Under the pieces are notes generated by a model. The model was not told the DNA's origin, searched no databases, and saw only the letters and a program-made list of their open reading frames with translations. Of a stretch of 17,992 bases of DNA, positions 14,094 to 17,992 are shown in pieces. A program made the translations under genes and the position numbers. How positions within the stretch are numbered: position 1 is the stretch's first letter; each line of letters starts with the position of its first letter. The DNA is from JBFLVQ01 sp040758525 (GTDB lineage Bacteria > Acidobacteriota > Blastocatellia > Chloracidobacteriales > JADJPF01), in the NCBI GenBank assembly GCA_040758525.1, contig JBFLVQ010000110.1, positions 1-17,992 on the forward strand, written 5' to 3'.

Positions 14094-14990
14094 GTGTCAA
14101 CTGAAGATCCAGTTATCACCGTAGACCTAGGAGGCACAAACCTACGTGTTGCGCGGGTGGAGAGTAATAAGGTTGTAGAGCGGTTGATAGTATCAACGCC
14201 CAGAGGTGCCGAAGCTATTGTAGGCACAATTGCTGATCAGGCGATCGCATTAGGTGGTAAGACTACGGTTGGAATCGCAATTGCTGCGCCAGGCGCTGCC
14301 TCGCCTAAACTAGGTGGCCTCTCGAAAGCGCCTAATCTACCAGAATTGAATGGATATCCGATGGCGACCGAGGTTACCCGACAAACCTCTCTAACCTGTA
14401 TTGTTGAGAATGATGCTAATGCCTATGCAGTAGGAGAAGCTATATACGGTGCTGGACGGGGAATGCGTTCAGTAGTCATCTATACATTGGGGACAGGCGT
14501 GGGTGGTGGCATCATATTAGATGGTAAACTATGGCGGGGCGCAGATGGCGCTGCTGGTGAGATAGGTCATGTGACAATCGAGGAGAATGGTCGTCAATGT
14601 GGTTGTGGCGCGCGTGGCTGTGTAGAAGCTTATGCTTCTGCTACTGCGATGGCGCGGCTTGCACAAGAATACGGTTCGTTAGCTAAAAGTGCTCGTGAGG
14701 CTTACGAGCGGGCTACTAATGGTGAGGAGGCTGCTCGTCAGGCTTTTGCACGTGCTGGCTCGGCATTGGGTATCGCTATCGCAAATATCATCAATATCCT
14801 TAATCCTGAGGGTATTGTTATTGGCGGAGGTGGTTCATCGGCTTTTTCATTACTTGAGCCAGCAATTTATCAACAGATTAAAATACATGCTTTTCCTGTT
14901 GCGGCGGCAAACCTTAAGCTAGTCAAATGCAGTCTGGGAAATGATGCAGCATTATTAGGTGCCGCGGCTCTGTTACGTGGACTGGCTTGA
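14094..14990 (+). CDS. ROK-family sugar kinase (glucokinase-like)
   Basis: A 298-residue cytoplasmic kinase of the ROK family, expected to phosphorylate glucose or a related sugar with ATP. Motifs in order are the phosphate-binding VDLGGTNLRVA (10-20), the sugar-contact region SKAPNLPELNG (77-87), the catalytic ENDANAYAVGE (105-115, D107 as presumed base), TLGTGVGGGI (131-140), GEIGH (155-159, H159) and the zinc site CGCGARGCVEAYAS (169-182, with C169, C171 and C176 joining H159). All key residues are intact, which fits an enzyme rather than a ROK repressor, and there is no N-terminal DNA-binding domain. The start is GTG 14094, set by AGGAGG six bases ahead; an in-frame start at 14070 would place that site inside the gene. 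The exact sugar cannot be told, since N-acetylmannosamine and fructose kinases share these motifs. Confidence 0.9.
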   Translation: MSTEDPVITVDLGGTNLRVARVESNKVVERLIVSTPRGAEAIVGTIADQAIALGGKTTVGIAIAAPGAASPKLGGLSKAPNLPELNGYPMATEVTRQTSLTCIVENDANAYAVGEAIYGAGRGMRSVVIYTLGTGVGGGIILDGKLWRGADGAAGEIGHVTIEENGRQCGCGARGCVEAYASATAMARLAQEYGSLAKSAREAYERATNGEEAARQAFARAGSALGIAIANIINILNPEGIVIGGGGSSAFSLLEPAIYQQIKIHAFPVAAANLKLVKCSLGNDAALLGAAALLRGLA

Positions 14991-15079
14991 TCGATATCTC
15001 TAGGGAACTTGTGCCCTCTTTGGGCGTGTATCTAACATGAGCCTGCTAAACCTGAGCGTGGCGCGTAGGCAGGCAATTG

Positions 15080-15088
15080 TGATATAGT
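15080..15088 (+). promoter_or_regulatory. Extended -10 promoter for pilC-pilB
   Basis: TGATATAGT carries the extended TGn followed by TATAGT, five of six matches to the -10 box. The predicted start near 15095 leaves a leader of about 38 bases. There is no good -35 box. The site lies in the 142-bp gap between the ROK gene and pilC, which also contains a weak GCCC/GGGC hairpin just after the ROK stop and a GCCTGC/GCAGGC inverted repeat. Confidence 0.42.
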
Positions 15089-15106
15089 TTATAGCTTCAG
15101 AAAATG

Positions 15107-15126
15107 TTGAGTTAGTTTTGAGTTAG
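15107..15126 (+). repeat. Tandem TTGAGTTAG repeats in the pilC leader
   Basis: Two exact copies of TTGAGTTAG (15107-15115 and 15118-15126), spaced by two bases, give an 11-bp period. They end six bases before the pilC ATG and occupy the place where a Shine-Dalgarno sequence should be. No purine-rich site is otherwise present there. Confidence 0.5.
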
Positions 15127-15132
15127 ACAACA

Positions 15133-16344
15133 ATGGCAGAATTTATTTGTCGTTTAGGAACACCCGCAGGAGAAGTGGTAACCCGTACCTACGAGGCTGA
15201 GGCAATCAATGAGTTACGTGGCCGGTTAGAGAATGAGGGTTACCGTATCTTTACTATCAATAGACATGGGCAGAAAGGTGTCTTGGGCGCTAGTTTAGCG
15301 ACTAACAAGCCGCTCAAGATCGAAGAGTTCCTACTTTTCAATCAACAACTAGCAGCAATGTTACGGGCAGGTTTGCCAATCTTACAGGCACTTGGCATCT
15401 TGGTGCGTCGCCAAAAGTCTGGCAGTTTCCGCGCCGTACTTGAGGATGTTGAGACACGTGTACGTAGTGGCACGGCGCTCTCAGATGCCTTTGCTGCGCA
15501 TGGCCGTGTCTTTCCCCGTCTCTATACAGCCTCGATCCTGGCTGGTGAGAGATCTGGTGATCTAGATCAAGTATTGCTGCGTTATGTCAATTATACCAAG
15601 ACAATCGCAGAATTACGGCGCAAGCTGAAAAAGACACTTATCTATCCTTGTATTTTGATCACCGCCTCAATTGCATTGATTATCTTGATGACAACCTATG
15701 TCATCCCCAAATTCGCCTCGCTTTATGAGACCACTTCCAACCAATTACCTGCCCTGACCCAGATCGTTGTTACCACCGCCAATACTGTGCGTGGTAATCT
15801 ACTCTGGCTTGGGCCGCTGCTGCTGATACTGATCATTTCGACAGTATTTTGGCGGCGTACTGAGGGTGGGAAATTTAAGATAGATGAGTGGATGCTGAAA
15901 ATGCCTATGATTGGCGAACTGATTCGCCAACATACTACGGCACAACTTTCTCGTAGTTTGGCAACTCTCTTAGCCGGTGGTATCACATTACTAGAATCTT
16001 TTGAGATTGCCAGCGAGTCAGTAACCAATCGTGCATTGCGTAAAACCATGCAAATGGTAGTTACTCGTATACGTGCGGGCGAAGCCTTTACTGAGAGTCT
16101 ACAACAAGCTGGTTGGGTACCGCCTTTAGCACTAGATATGATTGGTGTAGGTGAGCGCTCTGGCTCATTGCGTGAAATGCTTGATGAAGTGGCAAGCTTT
16201 TTTGATGCTGAACTGGATGTCAAGCTGACTGCCCTTACCTCACTTATTGAACCGGTGATCCTAGTAGTAATGGGTAGTGTAGTAATGACAATATTACTAG
16301 CGATGTACCTGCCAATTCTGGAATTGATGCGTAAGAACATCTGA
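15133..16344 (+). CDS. pilC: Type IV pilus / type II secretion inner-membrane platform protein PilC (GspF family)
   Basis: A 403-residue polytopic inner-membrane protein forming the platform on which PilB drives pilin assembly. Two tandem GspF domains are visible. The first runs at about 66-190 (FLLFNQQLAAMLRAGLPILQ, then ILAGERSGDLDQVL) and the second at about 268-395 (TAQLSRSLATLLAGGITLLE, then IGVGERSGSLREML); the repeated GERSG at 138-142 and 340-344 marks their equivalence. Membrane segments are at about 169-192, 222-239 and 371-396. The short N-terminal domain (1-60) is the usual PilC extension. The ATG at 15133 has no Shine-Dalgarno sequence but fits the family start well. pilB follows after 20 bp. 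A type II secretion GspF is the main alternative, since pilin and secretin genes are not in the window. Confidence 0.93.
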   Translation: MAEFICRLGTPAGEVVTRTYEAEAINELRGRLENEGYRIFTINRHGQKGVLGASLATNKPLKIEEFLLFNQQLAAMLRAGLPILQALGILVRRQKSGSFRAVLEDVETRVRSGTALSDAFAAHGRVFPRLYTASILAGERSGDLDQVLLRYVNYTKTIAELRRKLKKTLIYPCILITASIALIILMTTYVIPKFASLYETTSNQLPALTQIVVTTANTVRGNLLWLGPLLLILIISTVFWRRTEGGKFKIDEWMLKMPMIGELIRQHTTAQLSRSLATLLAGGITLLESFEIASESVTNRALRKTMQMVVTRIRAGEAFTESLQQAGWVPPLALDMIGVGERSGSLREMLDEVASFFDAELDVKLTALTSLIEPVILVVMGSVVMTILLAMYLPILELMRKNI

Positions 16345-16364
16345 CGGAGCAATTAGGAAGAGAC

Positions 16365-17992
16365 ATGTCAAAGACTTTGGAACCACCTCCTGTTACTGAA
16401 ACTGCGCCCTTGCGTCCAGAAGAGCGTATGAATGCTGAACAGCATCAAGCGCGCGAACTGGCTCGACGTTATCGGTTAGAGTTTTACGATCTGACTACTT
16501 ATTCAATTGACCATGAGTTAATCAATAGCCTGCCGGTCGAATTGATGGTACGTAACCATTTTGTACCTCTTAAACGCGACCAGGAAGCATTGTTGATTGC
16601 CATTGCAGATCCCACCAATCTCGATCTGGTTGATGAGCTCACCTCGCAACTTAAGCTTAAAATCAGGTGTGGGGTAGCAACCCGCTCAGCCATTGAGCAT
16701 GCGCTTAAGCGTGGTGAGACTTCACAACGTGTGTTGCAGGATGCCACCAAGTCGCTTATTGGTATCAAGCTTGTTAAAGAGACCGAGCAAGGTGAAGAAG
16801 ATCTTGATATCGATCGCCTTACCGAAGAGACTTCGCCTATTATCAAGCTTATTGATACTATTATCCTCAATGCTTTAGAGCGGCGTGTTTCAGATATCCA
16901 TATAGAGACTCGTGATAATGAAGTAGAAGTGAAATATCGTATTGATGGCGCACTCTATCGTGCTGTTGATCCGATCGACATTCAACATCATCATACTATC
17001 ATCTCGCGTATTAAGGTGATGTCAGAACTTGATATTGCCGAGCGGCGTGTACCACAAGACGGACGCTTCCGAGTACGTTTACGTGGTCGTACGATCGACT
17101 TTCGTGTCTCTATTATGCCGGCTATACATGGTGAGGATGCAGTTATACGTATCCTTGACAAGGAGCAGATCAATGAGTCTTTTCGTGAGCTAAACCTGGA
17201 TGTGATTGGCTTCGAGCCCGAGGATCTACGCCGTTTCCGACGCTTTATTACTGAGCCTTATGGTATGGTGCTAGTGACGGGTCCTACCGGTTCAGGTAAG
17301 ACTACTACACTCTATGCTGCCTTAAATGAGATTCGTAATGATGAAGATAAGATCATTACTATCGAAGACCCTGTTGAATACCAATTGCGAGGTATTACTC
17401 AGATTCCTGTCAATGAGAAGAAGGGCCTCACCTTTGCACGTGGTCTACGTTCTATACTGCGTCATGATCCAGACAAGATAATGGTTGGTGAAATACGTGA
17501 CTCTGAGACCGCACAGATCGCGATCCAGTCAGCGCTCACTGGTCACCTGGTTTTCACTACTGTACACGCTAACAACGTGATAGACGTGATCGGCCGTTTT
17601 CTTAATATGGGTGTTGAGCCCTATAACTTTATCAGTTCACTAAACTGTGTGTTAGCACAGCGGCTTGTGCGTATACTCTGTTCAGAGTGTAAACGACGCT
17701 ATCAGCCTGCTGATGAGGAATTAATCGAATCTGGTCTCAATCCTGCGAAGTATCGGGGTGAGATCTTCTATGAGCAGGTTGGCTGTGAAGCCTGCCATTT
17801 TACTGGCTACCGTGGGCGTACAGCCATTCACGAACTGCTTGATCTAACCGATAATATACGTGAACTTATCCTAGCACGCCGGCCTGGTTCAGAAGTGCGT
17901 CGTGCTGCTCGTGAGGAAGGCCTTACCAGTCTGCGCGAATCTGCAGTTAAGAAGGTCTTTTGTGGTATTTCAACCTTGCGAGAGATCAATCG
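16365..17992 (+). CDS. pilB: Type IV pilus assembly / type II secretion ATPase PilB (GspE family), cut by right edge
   Basis: The reading frame starts at ATG 16365, preceded by an AGGAAGAG site, and runs off the right edge after about 542 residues. The N-terminal T2SSE_N/MshEN-like domain covers about 25-115 (ELARRYRLEFYDLTTYS and onwards). The ATPase core has SDIHIE near 185, Walker A GPTGSGKTT (306-314), the Asp-box IEDPVEY (about 336-342), the Walker B region VGEIRDSET (374-382), the His-box TTVHANN (about 399-405) and the zinc-binding tetracysteine (C439, C442, C474, C477). PilB and GspE are usually about 560-575 residues, so only some 20-30 are missing. It is cytoplasmic, a hexamer, and powers pilus extension with PilC. 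The full zinc motif argues against the retraction ATPase PilT. Confidence 0.95.
   Translation, partial: MSKTLEPPPVTETAPLRPEERMNAEQHQARELARRYRLEFYDLTTYSIDHELINSLPVELMVRNHFVPLKRDQEALLIAIADPTNLDLVDELTSQLKLKIRCGVATRSAIEHALKRGETSQRVLQDATKSLIGIKLVKETEQGEEDLDIDRLTEETSPIIKLIDTIILNALERRVSDIHIETRDNEVEVKYRIDGALYRAVDPIDIQHHHTIISRIKVMSELDIAERRVPQDGRFRVRLRGRTIDFRVSIMPAIHGEDAVIRILDKEQINESFRELNLDVIGFEPEDLRRFRRFITEPYGMVLVTGPTGSGKTTTLYAALNEIRNDEDKIITIEDPVEYQLRGITQIPVNEKKGLTFARGLRSILRHDPDKIMVGEIRDSETAQIAIQSALTGHLVFTTVHANNVIDVIGRFLNMGVEPYNFISSLNCVLAQRLVRILCSECKRRYQPADEELIESGLNPAKYRGEIFYEQVGCEACHFTGYRGRTAIHELLDLTDNIRELILARRPGSEVRRAAREEGLTSLRESAVKKVFCGISTLREIN

Noticed and set aside
15063..15081. Possible sigma-54 site (TGGCGCG...GGC) upstream of pilC
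   Set aside because: The GG to GC spacing is eleven bases, one more than the strict ten required.
15723..16352. 209-residue open frame antisense to pilC
   Set aside because: It lies opposite the conserved pilC coding region and is Ser/Ile/Thr-rich in the way antisense shadows are; there is no ribosome site.
1..17992. CRISPR arrays, tRNA or rRNA genes, insertion sequences, phage or defence genes
   Set aside because: No regularly spaced repeats, transposase-like frames, terminal inverted repeats or tRNA-like cloverleaf sequences were seen on either strand by eye.

Overview
The window reads as a stretch of chromosome from a motile, diderm (Gram-negative-type) bacterium that has both a flagellum and a type IV pilus or type II secretion-like machine. 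The gene content (flgB-flgC-fliE-fliF-fliG-fliH-fliI-fliJ-fliK, an LPS-core heptosyltransferase, a DUF3108 protein, ROK kinase, pilC/pilB) and the moderately AT-leaning composition fit an Acidobacteriota-like organism. That placement rests on recalled family patterns, not on a search, and is uncertain. I see no mobile elements, tRNA or rRNA genes, CRISPR array, or change in base or codon use that would point to recent transfer.

Layout. (1) Positions 1-7566, minus strand: the early flagellar operon. Transcription runs right to left in the order flgB, flgC, fliE, fliF, fliG, fliH, fliI, fliJ, fliK, and fliK runs off the left edge. The genes are packed with gaps of -4 to +26 bp, and several starts depend on overlap with the previous stop. 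(2) Positions 7567-7817: a divergent intergenic region. It holds a good sigma-54-type -24/-12 promoter facing flgB, two related 11-12 bp palindromic elements about 100 bp apart, and a sigma-70-type promoter facing waaC. (3) Positions 7818-11089, plus strand: an envelope-flavoured operon of waaC (heptosyltransferase I), a membrane ICMT/PEMT-family methyltransferase, a secreted DUF3108 protein, and a PHP-domain metal-dependent phosphoesterase. (4) Positions 11093-12754, minus strand: a PlsC-type acyltransferase and an unrecognised, mostly helical protein. (5) Positions 12936-13904, plus strand: an unrecognised exported protein, divergent from the previous gene. (6) Positions 14094-14990: a ROK-family sugar kinase. 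(7) Positions 15133-17992: pilC, then pilB, which is cut by the right edge about 20-30 residues before its expected end.

How the genes fit together: FliF/FliG/FliE/FlgB/FlgC build the basal body (MS ring, rotor, rod). FliH/FliI/FliJ are the export ATPase complex and FliK controls hook length. The waaC operon and plsC act on the outer and inner membrane lipids that such machines cross. PilB and PilC are the motor ATPase and inner-membrane platform of the pilus. No complete new defence or metabolic system is evident. The points most worth a second look are the sigma-54-like promoter with paired palindromes ahead of flgB, altered signature motifs in FliG, and the two unrecognised genes between plsC and the ROK kinase.
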